The notes under the pieces were generated by a model. It was not told where the DNA came from, did no database searches, and saw nothing but the letters and a program-made list of their open reading frames with translations. A stretch of 64,000 nt of DNA from Symsagittifera roscoffensis. Its lineage: Eukaryota > Xenacoelomorpha > Acoela > Convolutidae. The stretch covers positions 28,906,599-28,970,598 of the forward strand of contig NC_087063.1 of NCBI RefSeq assembly GCF_963678635.1, in the 5' to 3' direction. The translations under genes were made by a program, and so were the position numbers. Shown piece after piece: positions 1 to 9,905 of the stretch (its first letter is position 1; each line of letters starts with the position of its first letter).

Positions 1-2160
1 TCCGACTCAGCAAAGGCCTTCTCGGGGAAATTTCATCAATCAAAGAGTTTACTTTTGAACCGATTATTGAGTATCAAATCTTGAAGCTTACTGCTGAATT
101 ACACCTGACAAAAAAAATTCTCTCAAAAACTTGAATATCAAAAACTCTTTTTATTCCCTACCCGATTCCCAAATTTGTCAAAATCCCTAGCAAATTTTTT
201 TGATTCTTGATTTCATAAAAAATTTCAAAGTTTAAACTCTTGCATGATCAGGTTTGGAATATTATTTCCAGAGATTTGCGTTGAAAAATTCATAAATTTC
301 GAGTTATCCTCTCAAATCTACGTCAAAATCAAAGATCTTGATTATCTACTCAGAAATCAACAAATTTTTGTCCAAAATAAAGTTCTCCGACTCAGCAAAG
401 GCCTTCTCGGGGAAATTTCATCAATCAAAGAGTTTACTTTTGAACCGATTATTGAGTATCAAATCTTGAAGCTTACTGCTGAATTACACCTGACAAAAAA
501 AATTCTCTCAAAAACTTGAATATCAAAGACTCTTTTTATTTCCTACCCGATTCCCAAATTTGTCAAAAATCCCCAGCAAAATTCTTGCTTTCTTCAATTC
601 TTATAAAATTTCCAAATTTTAAACTCTTGCCAGATCAGGTTTGGAATAAAATTTCCAAAGACTTGCTATGAAAAATTCATAAATTTTGAGTTATCCTCTC
701 AAGTCTGCGTCAAAATCAAAGAACTTGACTATCTACTCAAAAATCAACAATTTTTTATCAATTATATACGTAAAACTCAATTGATTGACGAGACAACTTG
801 CAGAGATGCTACTTGTTAGAACGTTTATGTTGTCCAAAATAAGGTGGAAACTAAGGGAAATTTAATCAATCAAAGCATTTATTTTGAACCGATTGTTGAA
901 TCAAAGCTTTAAGCTTACTGCTGAATTTCACCTGACAAAAAAAATTAGTTATTCTCAAAAACGTGAATAACAGAGACTCTTTCTATTCTCTACCCGATTC
1001 CCAATATTGTCAAAAATCCCCAGCAAATTTTTCTGTTTCCTCATTTCATAAAAAACTTTCAAAGTTTAAACTCTTGCAAGATCAGGTTTGGAATAAAATT
1101 TCCAAAGATTTGCCTTGAAAAAATCATAAATTTTGAGTTATCCTCTCAAGTCTACGTCAAAATCAAAGAGCTTGACTATCTACTCAAAAATCAACAATTT
1201 TTTATCGATTATATACGTAAGACTTAATTGACTTGATGAGAAAACTTGCAGAGATGTTACTTGTTTGAACGCTTATGTTATCCAAAATAAAGTTCTCCGA
1301 CTCAGCAAAAGCCTACTCGGGGAAACATAATCAGTCAAAGAGTTTTACTTTTGAACCGAGTATTGAGTATCAAAGCTTTAAGCTTACTGCTGAATTACAC
1401 TTGACTAGAAAAAAAAATTTAGTTATTCTCAAAAACTTGAATATCAAAGACTCTTTTTATTCTCTACTCGATTCCCAAATTTGTCAAAATCCCCAGCAAA
1501 TTTTTTTGTTTCTTGATTTCATAAAAAAATTTCAAAGTTTCAACTCTTGCATGATCAGGTTTGGAATAATATTTCCAGAGATTTGCTTTGAAAATTTCAT
1601 ATATTTCGAGTTATCCTCTCAATTCTACGTCAAAATTAAAAATCTTGACTATCTACACAGAAATCAACAATTTTTTTGTCCAAAATAAAGTTCTCCGACT
1701 CAGCAAAGGCCTACTCATTGAAATTTAATCAATCAAAGAGTTAATTTTTGAACCGAGAGTTGAGTATCAAAACTGTTAGCTTACTGCTGATTTACACCTG
1801 ACTAGGAAAAAAATTAATTTCTCTCAAAAAATTGTTTTTAAAAAAAATTTCGTACAATAAGACACATTTTATTCCCTACGCGATTCCCAAATTTGTCAAT
1901 AATTCCCAGCAAAATTATTTGTTTCATCATTTCTTAGAGAATTTTCAAAGTTCAAAATCTTGCATGATCAGGTTTGGATTAAGGTTTCCAAAGATTTGCT
2001 GGGAAAAATTCGTAAATTTCAAGTTATCCTCTCAAATCTAGGTCAAAATCAAAGAACTTGATTATCTACTCAAAAATCAACATTTTTTTATCAATTATAT
2101 ACAAAAACTTCAATTGAGTTGATGAGAAAACTTGCAGAGATGCTACTTGTTAGAATTTTT
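1..2160. repeat. Satellite array, five tandem units of about 385-463 bp
   Basis: Five head-to-tail units begin near 1, 386, 841, 1296 and 1694; a recurring marker is CTCCGACTCAGCAAAGGC followed by a stretch ending in CAGGTTTGGAAT. Units 1 and 4 are short (385 and 398 bp). Units 2, 3 and 5 are longer (about 455-463 bp) because they keep an extra segment containing TTATATACGTAAAACT and GCAGAGATGCTACTTGTT. The array is cut by the left edge of the window, so its true length is unknown. Open frames inside it (for example 244-519 and 1275-1688) do not keep one frame from unit to unit, and unit lengths are not multiples of three, so I read it as non-coding. Confidence 0.9.
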
Positions 2161-2757
2161 TTCTTGTGTTACTTATATCGGCAATTTTTCTCAGTTTTAC
2201 AGCAAACAATTTTTGCACATTCATTTTTGCGACTGCTTTTGTTCCTTTTTTAAAACTTGTTTGGAAGATTTAACTTCTTAAAAGTGTTATCTGATTGGAT
2301 AAGACAATTCAAACAAAAATGATTTTTTAGTGATTGGGAACGACGATGAGTAAAAAAACCTAAAATGGAACTTTGTTTCCAATTGGACAAGACTTTTTTA
2401 TGAGAATTCTATAAAGGAAGCTGAAATATGATTGGCCAAGACTACAATACATATAAGGAAAATCAATTCTGATTTGTTAAACCCACACATTCGAGTTGAA
2501 GGTACACCTCTTTCTTAACTAAAACTCATTTTAACTTCAACTTAACTACCGTCAACTACACTCTCTCTCAGCTCTAAATACCTTCATTTCAACTTAACTT
2601 CGTCAATTAACTCCCTCTCAACTTATAAAATCAACCGTTCTTTTTACTCAATTTATTGCTGAAAATGATCTTCTCAGTGCAAAACACCAACCGTATGTAC
2701 TCTGTAGAGTTTTCAGGAGTACAAATATAAGATCGAGAAACAAACTCCGGAGTATTC
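2161..2757. other. AT-rich non-coding stretch with a short imperfect tandem repeat
   Basis: No coding signal is visible. From about 2530 to 2635 a roughly 55 bp segment containing TTCAACTTAACT and CGTCAA followed by a CTCTC-rich run occurs twice imperfectly. Nothing else stands out. Confidence 0.6.
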
Positions 2758-3162
2758 ATGGTTCGAAGGGCCATCCCAATCCAAGTCTGGCACATGGAGG
2801 AGGTAATGCTGAGGGACTTCACCGAACATCATGTGACGCAAGTACCCATCACAGAGAACCAACTTGGAACAATGCAAATGATTGAGGACGTGTCTGATCA
2901 TATGGGAATGAGCTACCCCGAGACTCTTGACTCTAGATATGTGGCTCAATCAGTCGATGATTTCATTTTCCTTGGGAAGAGGGATCTGTGGAGAACCCAA
3001 TTACCTGCAAAGAGGATGAGGGGTTCTCTGAGCCAGGAAATCCAGTCGGCGAACCACCATGATAACCACCACCAATTAAATTTTTGCAAACTTGTTGCAA
3101 TAATCAAGTCAAAATTTGCATCTTGCGAAAAAACTCTGAGTCAATTTCTGCACACGTGTTAA
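2758..3162 (+). other. Unassigned GC-richer open segment (134 codons)
   Basis: This island is clearly richer in G+C than its surroundings. It is open on the plus strand for 134 codons from an ATG at 2758, and parts are also open in the other plus frame and on the minus strand. The plus-strand product starts MVRRAIPIQVWHMEEV and ends in a lysine- and cysteine-containing tail that runs into AT-rich DNA, so the 3' end (after about 3075) is probably not real coding sequence. I recognise no family. It may be a captured exon or a relic of an unknown element. The reading strand is not settled. Confidence 0.25.
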
Positions 3163-3241
3163 AAATTGCATTTTTGCTTTTTGAAAAAATCTTTAATTTG
3201 AAATAATGATTAATTTTGACAAGAACTCTATGAGCAAAAAC

Positions 3242-3564
3242 TCAATCATTACTAGAAAAGTTGACACGCTCACTATTTACAGAACCATAACTATCAATGA
3301 AACAATCAACAGCTTTCAACAAATCAGAGTCATACTTTGAGTTTTGAATTTTTAGAAGTTTTTCCAAAAAAAACTGATTCAAGAGTCTGAGTGGACACAA
3401 GCTTCTGAGCAAAACTGATATCATGTCTTTCGAATTTTTTTCGCAACAGGCCTTTCTTTGCAACACTGGGTAGTTTTTCCGGTATTCTACATTTCAAGTT
3501 GTATGCGGTTGCACGATTCAATTGATTGAAAACTTCGCCTGTTGATGAGTTGATAATGGAATAA
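3242..3564 (-). pseudogene. Unidentified decayed coding segment
   Basis: On the minus strand about 78 codons are open from 3564 to 3330 (containing NQLNRATAYNLKC and ERHDISFAQKLV). The reading then passes into another frame that continues to a stop at 3242 (YDSDLLKAVDCFIDSYG). The composition looks protein-like rather than random AT-rich translation, and the frame change near 3335 suggests one small indel or an unseen intron. It points against the plus-strand gene block that starts near 4107, so it may be an oppositely oriented gene of the same decayed element or unrelated. I do not recognise the product. Confidence 0.35.
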
Positions 3565-4106
3565 GTTCTGTATTTGTATTAGGTATAATTACAGTCAACA
3601 CTTTGGTAATTGAAATGATAATTATCTTATCTTCGTCAAACTTGATCGAGCGACGATCCGATCAATATTACGAAAAAACCGCAATTTGCTACTGTGCAGA
3701 ATGATAAATTGTTAGATACACATTAGTCTTGGGTGACAATGGATTTTTTATTGAAGTTTTCTGAGACAGAGATAAAAATTTAATTTGCCTTGTAATCGAA
3801 AAAAAAAACTGGGAATGTTTTTTTATTTACATTGAAATGCTTATATAGTAGTTGCAGCATCTACGCAATGTCCATATTTGGATCATCACATACTCACTAT
3901 TCCATTGAAGGAAATAATACCTTATTTGGAATGTACAGGGAGTCATCTACATTTCCTTATTTTTATATAATCACGAAAATTCTGATTAAGAAATATCCAG
4001 TACTGATCAGTTGGTTCTGAGTCTCAATTCGAAAATTTTATTCACGAAAAGATATCCTTACCAACTATAGTGAGTTTGCTGAAAATTAAAAAAGAATTGG
4101 GAGATT
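3565..4106. other. AT-rich stretch, no gene seen
   Basis: Only one short plus-strand open frame (3832-4020, 62 codons) lies here. Its composition gives no reason to call it a gene. Confidence 0.5.
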
Positions 4107-4301
4107 TTGTTGGTCCGAAAGACCCTACAACGACAAATTTTACTTCGACGTTTGTTCCCAATTGCTGAAGAAAAATTAATCGGGTCAAATCAAAAAATTC
4201 CAGCAAGTCTATCTTGGTTTAAAAAGAAGGAGAAAAGATATCAGCAATACGGAAAACTGTTATTCAAGATGCTGAAAACTTTGGACTCGTTCCTCTATTA
4301 A
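4107..4301 (+). pseudogene. Short basic open segment of the virus-like element
   Basis: A 64-codon open frame with many lysines and arginines (LVRKTLQRQILLRR, WFKKKEKRYQQYGK). It lies 26 bp before the next broken reading frame on the same strand. No family is recognised. It could be a fragment of a DNA-binding protein of the element, or chance. Confidence 0.25.
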
Positions 4302-4327
4302 AACCCAATTCTGAAAGAGGCTCAACC

Positions 4328-4651
4328 ATGGAGCGGGAACTTGCGAACTGTCATGCGGTGTATGAGATAGCAATATACAAGAAGAGAAGGGTATGTGTCA
4401 CAATCATTAAATACAGTGTGAGCAAGCCACCTTACATTCAGATTCGACTCTTCACTGCAACATAGAACGAAGTCTTGAAGCAAGTTGCCTATGTCAACTA
4501 CCTTTTGAAGAATTCAAAGTACTCGCCCATTTCTTGGGAGACTTTATGTTTTTTGAGAACTGCAATGTTCAATAATTTTGTTGAATTATGTTATTATAGT
4601 CATGTAATTCAAACATTCATCTTCCTGAATCATTTTTTAAAACATCACTGA
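4328..4651 (+). pseudogene. Unidentified protein broken by one in-frame stop
   Basis: Reading from the ATG at 4328 gives 107 codons with a single in-frame TAG at 4463-4465, ending at TGA 4649-4651. The first half (MERELANCHAVYEIA, then KPPYIQIRLF) and the second half (NEVLKQVAYVNYLLKN) are in the same frame, so one point mutation probably broke it. The product is not recognised. It lies in the same strand and block as the ATPase and integrase relics and is most simply one of the element's unknown genes. Confidence 0.4.
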
Positions 4652-4768
4652 GCTGAGCAGTATGAGTTGAATAATTGGTTCTTCCAAGAATTTTGTTTTA
4701 GAGCTTCAAAGTAAAATGGGACTATTTCATATCATCTTCAAAAGCCCCAGAAATTTTTACTAACAGTT

Positions 4769-5067
4769 TTGAAATCTCAAAACTTACCGAAACTGAAAAA
4801 TACAGATTGGATACAAAGTCCCAAATTTTTCAATTTCAGTGGACTTTGCACAATGGAAGAAATAAACATTTTTCAAATTATACGTCATATACTAAAAAAC
4901 ATAGATCTAATAAATATCTTAGAAAAGGAAACAATTGGAAAAACAATCAAAAATTTCAGTTGGAAAAAAAGGAGAAGGATAAACTGGTTGATTTTATCCC
5001 ATCGGTTTTGTCTCAAGTAGAAACAATCAAAAACAAACTTGCATCATTATTGACGAATGCACTGTAG
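4769..5067 (+). pseudogene. Unidentified lysine-rich segment in two overlapping frames
   Basis: Two plus frames (4769-5020 and 4807-5067) are open over the same stretch, as happens when a coding region has taken an indel. The later frame ends DFIPSVLSQVETIKNKLASLL, which looks protein-like. A TTTTTCAATTTCAG sequence near 4826-4840 resembles a worm 3' splice site just before the second frame. Function unknown. Confidence 0.3.
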
Positions 5068-5070
5068 AAA

Positions 5071-5387
5071 ATGAACATTCAGAAATTGAAGGAAATTCTC
5101 AGAAGCTTTCATTTGATTAAGTATGACTTCTCATCAAATAAAAAAAAACATTACTTTCCTTGTATCTGTTTTGTTTTGGACCAAAATTTAAATTTGGAAG
5201 AAATGGACCAAAAATTTATTTTTGGAGGTCTAATTGGATACAGAATTCAAAAATCTTCAGACTTTATGCAATTTTACATGATGCAGCTGGATCTAGAAAG
5301 ACTTTTACGCATAAGGGACCTGGATTGCTCTCCTGTTTGTATATTAAAATTTTAGATTCAACAGTATGTGCATCGTTCGATTGTTAG
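5071..5387 (+). pseudogene. Unidentified segment of the virus-like element
   Basis: Two frames (5071-5355 and 5160-5387) overlap. The second contains RLYAILHDAAGSRKTF and then KGPG, which reads like a conserved protein, while the first supplies the upstream part. A frameshift near 5160-5200 would account for this. It sits 3 bp after the previous relic and is followed by TTTCAG near 5403. No function can be assigned. Confidence 0.3.
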
Positions 5388-5624
5388 TCATTTAAACCAA
5401 AAATTTCAGCGAGAACTGTTAACATCATGATTCTACTTGTTTTGGATTTTGAATCTATTGAAAACAAAATAGTGAAAGAATTAGGAGTTTGAAAGGATGG
5501 ACAAACGTTAGGATATTCCTTTCATCCTCCCAAAAAGTTTGAAGCTACATCTCAGTCTGCTTGATGTACGAAGCATCTCCATAGAATCACTTGGAGAAGT
5601 GATTATGAAAAAAATGAGCATGAA

Positions 5625-5840
5625 AAATATTGAAAAAAAAAAGCTCCAGAAACGGAGTTTTTTGCAAAAGTTTATGAAATATGTACACTTTTGTCAGAAG
5701 TTTTAAAAACAAATGTTACAAACGTGGATGACTACGATGCTCAAAAGTTCAAAATTTGGTTTTCAAAGATGAAGAATATGATGAGCGAAGTAGCAACTAC
5801 CCATTTTGTCATACAAAAACTCTTCACTCTGCAAAAATAA
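5625..5840 (+). pseudogene. Unidentified segment (about 65 codons) of the virus-like element
   Basis: A frame without ATG is open from about 5646 to the TAA at 5838-5840 and reads ICTLLSEVLKTNVTNVDDYD followed by an FKIWFSKMKNMM segment. This is protein-like, polar and helical. Its 5' end is lost in an A-rich run, probably through an indel. It lies on the same strand as, and just upstream of, the ATPase relic. Not recognised. Confidence 0.35.
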
Positions 5841-6040
5841 AAGCATTTGCATACGGAACATGGACTTGATGTTTTTATTAAATTGTAAATTTTATAATTA
5901 ACTTCACGTTATCTTGTGTTTTTGAAATTGAAATATTAATCATTTTTTAATTTTTCATTCCAAAATTGAGGTGATGAATGTGACAAGCAAATAAATCTGG
6001 GAAAATTTGTTTTTGATGAGGAGAACCATAAACGAAAATC

Positions 6041-6235
6041 TTGAAATTTTTTGGTCGTACGTGTAATAGATTCCTTTTAGTTTTTCTGTGCCAATTTTTT
6101 GTCTTAGTTTTTATATTAGCATGTGGAATCGGAATCGTTCGAATAATGTTAGCAACTACATGTGATGAAACAACAGTTTTGGTAGCAATTTTATCAAGTA
6201 CAGCCGGTCATATTTTATTTTCTGCAAAGCTATGA
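6041..6235 (+). pseudogene. Short hydrophobic open segment preceding the ATPase relic
   Basis: The segment is 64 codons with a strongly hydrophobic stretch (residues about 12-30, FLLVFLCQFFVLVFILACG). The second half (CDETTVLVAILSSTAGHIL) is in a frame that runs toward the packaging ATPase. It could be a small membrane protein or the frameshifted N-terminal part of the ATPase gene. The only available start is TTG, which argues for a fragment. Confidence 0.25.
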
Positions 6236-7067
6236 ATGAAATAATTTCTACCAAAAACAACCTTTTATTTCGCTGGATGAACCATGCGGATGTGGAAAAT
6301 TGCATCTTATTTTGATTTTTTAAAATATGGTACTTTTCAACCAAAACAAGACAAAGTTTTTTACTTTTTTCATTATTACCAACCTCTTTATGGACAAATG
6401 CAAAGAAAAAAACCTTGAAATTCTCTAGGGAATTGACTTTGAACTGATTTAAAACCTTCTCATCAATGGAACAAAAGTCTTGTTAATAATTTTTGATTTT
6501 TTGAAGAATTTCGATTTCTAAGCAATTTGTAAAAATTGTTACTGCTGGAAGACACAGGGACTGAATACAAAACAAATTAAGTTTTACTCTTTTCATCAAA
6601 GCAAATTGTGAAGCGGTGTTGAGTTACAAAACATACACATAATCTTTTGTCAAGTCATCGAGAGATGTTTTACAAATCAATACATGAAGTCAACAATAGG
6701 GGTTAGTATCTCAATTGAAAGATGGTATCAAGATGCAACATCTGTTCCTTATGCTTATTTACTCATTAATTTAATTCTAAAAACAGTTGATTCGCCAAAT
6801 TATTGCACAAACAGCGATTCAGCTCCATCCAAATTTTTTTTTCAGCCGGATCAGAAACGAAGTTTTTGGACGAAGAACGTACAATACATCTCTATACTCT
6901 CAATATTTCAAGCATTTTCCCAAAAACTTCAAAAACAGCGAATGTCTAGTAAATTTGTTACAAGGCGAGCTACAGGATCTCCAAAAAGTAGAGATAGTAA
7001 CATATCGAAGAGAAAAATCACAACTCACACGAAGAAGAAATTCACTGCATAAAAGAAGAACGTTTTG
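6236..7067 (+). pseudogene. Packaging ATPase (FtsK/HerA type) relic
   Basis: A degenerate P-loop reads PCGCGKLHL near 6281-6307 (expected GxxxxGKS/T). It is followed by LKYGTFQPKQDKVFYF, a Walker-B-like LLIIFDF near 6481-6505, and a TAGRH segment near 6543. A long tail follows in two frames (6684-7052 and 6787-7068) with WYQDATSVPY, ending in a basic region (QLTRRRNSLHKRR). These marks in this order match the A32/FtsK-like genome-packaging ATPases of Polinton-type elements, which pump DNA into capsids. At least four frameshifts or stops are present and the Ser/Thr of the P-loop is gone, so the gene is dead. It ends 1-2 bp from the integrase relic, a compact virus-like arrangement. Confidence 0.6.
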
Positions 7068-8644
7068 AAATTCGACAAAAGCTTACAATTGAAATCTCCT
7101 ATCAATCCCTTTGGTATGGATCAATTTGTTCTAACTTCTTACTCGGTTTATCAGTCACAAAATACGCTTCCCAAAAAACCAAAACTGGAACATAAGCAAG
7201 AAAAAGAGGAGATTGTACGAGAAGATTTTGGTTCTATTTATAGAGCTTTAAATGCGATGTTGAAACGAGTAACAATATGCATCTTATTGCTTTAATTTTT
7301 TATATTTCTAGATATAAATTGAGCCAGTCAGAACACATCAAACTAGATAATTAAGATACAAAAGAATCTATTGTAGGCGTTATGTATGCATTAAAATAAA
7401 AAAAACGATATTCCAGATATTTACTTTACCATTTTGGAAGCAAGAAGATTTTGATTCTATTTACAGAGCTTTAAATGCGATGTTGGAAACGAGTAACAAT
7501 TTGCATCTTATTGCTTTAATTTTATATATTTCTAGATATAAATTGAGCCAGACAGAACACATCAAACTAGATAATTAAGATACAAAAGAATCTATTGATG
7601 GCGTTATGTATGCATTAAATTTTAAAAAAAACGATATTCCAGATATTTACTTTACCATTTTGGAAGCAACTCAAATTCAACCTAAATTTGCTCCAAATGC
7701 CAAAACTAAAGACAGAGGAACATTAAATCCTTTCAAAATCTGAAAAGCTAAGTCTGAACAGATTGTATTCTAGGGCTAGAGCTGCGTACGGTTCTGTGCG
7801 AAACTTGAGTAAAGTAAGCGGTTTGCAAAAAAGAAAGCAGAACAGTTTTTACAAACCAAAACATCGAAAACAAAATTTGGTCTTCCAATCAGATGTTTCC
7901 AAGAACTTCAAGTTTTTTTAAAATATATAAACAAATTGGTGTAAGGACTTGGTTTATGTGGTTATGTGGACAAACTAGCGAAACAAAAAAATGGAGTCGA
8001 TTATTTATTGGTTGCTGTTGATGTTTTTTTACGATTTGTCAGAGTTCAAAAAATGAGAACAAAATATGCCAAAGACACTTTGCAAGCTTTCAAAAAATGA
8101 TTTCTCGAAAAAACACTCCTAAAAAACTTTGGTTTGATAAAGGAACAGAACATGGGCAAAATTTCACAAAAAAACTTGCAAGGAGAAAGACACTGAAATT
8201 TACTCAACAATGAGTGAAACAAAAGCTGCATTTGCAAATAGAGCCATTCAATCCTTAAAACACATAACTTACTGTTACATAGAAGATCATGGTGAAAAAA
8301 TCATTTACAAGTTTCATCAATTTTTGTCTCTAATGAATTGTCGCATCAGTCGATCTACTGGGAAACCAAATTGAAGAGTCAAGAATACTGATTTCTACTC
8401 AATTCTGTACAATATACCTCTAACAAGTTATCAGAAACTGAAATTCAAAGTTGGAGATAGAGTGAGAATTTCAAATAAGGATGTTCTTTTTCGAAAGGGA
8501 TACAAACCACATTATACAGATGAAATTTTGAAATTTTGGCAATATCTACAAAAAAAACCTCCTACAGATATCATCAAAGATCGCAAAAAGAAGAAATTTT
8601 GGGAAAACTTTTTTGAAAAAGAGCTGAGGAGATGTTCAGATTAA
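7065..8644 (+). pseudogene. DDE integrase relic (F54H12.3-like, Polinton-type)
   Basis: The N-terminal part (7065-7295) is polar and lysine-rich. A middle part (7744-7860) contains LYSRARAAYGSVRNLSK. The catalytic core begins at about 7990 with NGVDYLLVAVDVFLRFV (first Asp), then WFDKGTEHG near 8130 (second Asp) in a shifted frame, then ETKAAFANRAIQSLKH near 8215. The C-terminal part (8450-8644) reads LKFKVGDRVRISNKD, an SH3-like chromatin or DNA-contact strand typical of this family. The gene would insert the element's DNA. At least five frameshifts and stops occur, and one internal stretch is duplicated in tandem. At the position where the family has the catalytic Glu (AFAER) this copy reads Asn. 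It sits between the ATPase and structural gene relics. Confidence 0.75.
7221..7669 (+). repeat. 223 bp tandem duplication inside the integrase relic
   Basis: The segment 7221-7443 recurs at 7444-7669 with about 95% identity, beginning GAAGATTTTG and ending ACCATTTTGGAAGCAA. The unit length is not a multiple of three, so the duplication by itself would destroy the frame. Shared internal defects (the same TAATTAAGATACAAAAG run) mean some decay preceded the duplication. Confidence 0.9.
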
Positions 8645-8689
8645 AACTAAATCGTTTTTAAAACTAAGTTTTATATCGATAACTTGTCT

Positions 8690-9407
8690 TAGAATCTTTT
8701 ACTATTGAATTAATTTCTAACGCTTCTTTTGATTGTTATTCCGATAATAGTCTTAGCTGTTTTACAAATCTCTAACCGAGCAAATACAATTGACAGGAGA
8801 ATGGAAGATTGCCATTTCAGAAATGACATTCCCTTCTTTGTACCAAAAAGATACCAAGGTAAAAAATATTTTTGTAGATGGTAGAGAAAATCCTGAGAGA
8901 AGAGAAAGATCGAACCGATGCATAATGAACCCGGATTGTATCCATGTTTTATTGATATAGTTGTAGCCATGAACAACAAAATTCGAGAACGTCTAGGTGC
9001 TCAAGTGATTGAATATAACGGAATCCATGTATCAGTAGATAAAATTACACAAGTATTTTCGTTTATTTATTTGAGAATCACTTAGTGTTTCTAATTCAAA
9101 GTTCTGATTTGAGTCACATTTTGGTTGTGATTTAGAATAAAATAATCAAACAGAGGTTATAATGAAAGGAAAAGGCCCACATTATCTTCAGTATTCTTAC
9201 GACATTATAAGAATACATTCATAGATGACATATAGTGATATTATAGAATATAAAGTAGTCGGTGATACAAAAACTCCCTTGTTGCGTTGTATTCCTTTCA
9301 TCTCAAAAGTAAAAAATGGAGATATAATTTCTAAAGGACAGTACAAAAATTATCAGTCCTTTACAAAACTACAGCTTAAAAAATTGTTAAAAAAACTCGT
9401 TCCATAG
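8690..9407 (+). pseudogene. Partner protein gene of the capsid block, decayed
   Basis: Fragments in shifting frames keep one order: ELISNASFDCYSDNSL near 8707, TGEWKIAISEMTFPSLYQK near 8800, GLYPCFIDIVVAMNNKIRER near 8936, then an ATG-led frame from 9162 with a single in-frame TAG at 9222-9224 that continues to 9407 (DIIEYKVVGDTKTPLLRC). It lies between the integrase and the small basic protein, where elements of this family carry a structural or unknown protein. The TGEWxIAISEMTFP strand pattern is consistent with a beta-rich virion protein, but this is inference. Several frameshifts make it non-functional. Confidence 0.5.
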
Positions 9408-9550
9408 TATCAAGATAGAACTAAGTGATAGTACAGGCGAATAAATTCCTTTTGTATCCGTAGAATTAGCCAAGCTGTTCTCTTGTTCCGCAAGATTTCC
9501 AATAATCACTTTCGATTTAAGCCTCATACGAAGTGGTTGCTAAAATTTAA

Positions 9551-9904
9551 CCTTTTTACCCTAGTTTTCGAGGACAGGCAAGACAACGTGGAAGAAGTTT
9601 TGGAGCTCTTGCAAAAACTTTTGGGAGAACTGCAATCCCCTTTATTAAGCAATATATAGTCCCAGCTGCGAAAAGAATTGAAGCAGATTTGTTTGAAATC
9701 ACTGCTCCAGAGATTGGGGAAATTGTTGGTGGACGTAAAAAACTCAAGCTAATTGCAAAAGAAGTCGGAACAAAAAACTGTTCGGAAACAATTGGGAGGT
9801 GGGAAAAAAGAATTCCAGGCGTAGAACTGATAGAACCAGATCCAATTCTCGAACATATAGATACAAAAACAGTCCCACTGGCAAAGACAGTTTTGACAAT
9901 GTAA
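9551..9904 (+). pseudogene. Small basic virion-core-like protein, start lost
   Basis: An uninterrupted frame runs from 9551 (after TAA 9548-9550) to TAA 9902-9904. It begins with an arginine-rich stretch (RGQARQRGRSFGALAKTFGR, about residues 6-25), then IPFIKQYIVPAAKRI and an amphipathic middle (EIGEIVGGRKKLK). No ATG is available in the first half; the first is at about codon 115, so the start has been lost by an upstream change. Small Arg-rich proteins in this position resemble the adenovirus-like DNA-condensing or minor capsid proteins of Polinton-type elements; that role is inferred. Its stop is 1 bp from the capsid ATG. Confidence 0.5.
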
Positions 9905-9905
9905 A

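Noticed and set aside
244-1688. Open frames of 91 and 137 codons within the satellite
   Set aside because: Frames are not kept between units and unit lengths are not multiples of three.
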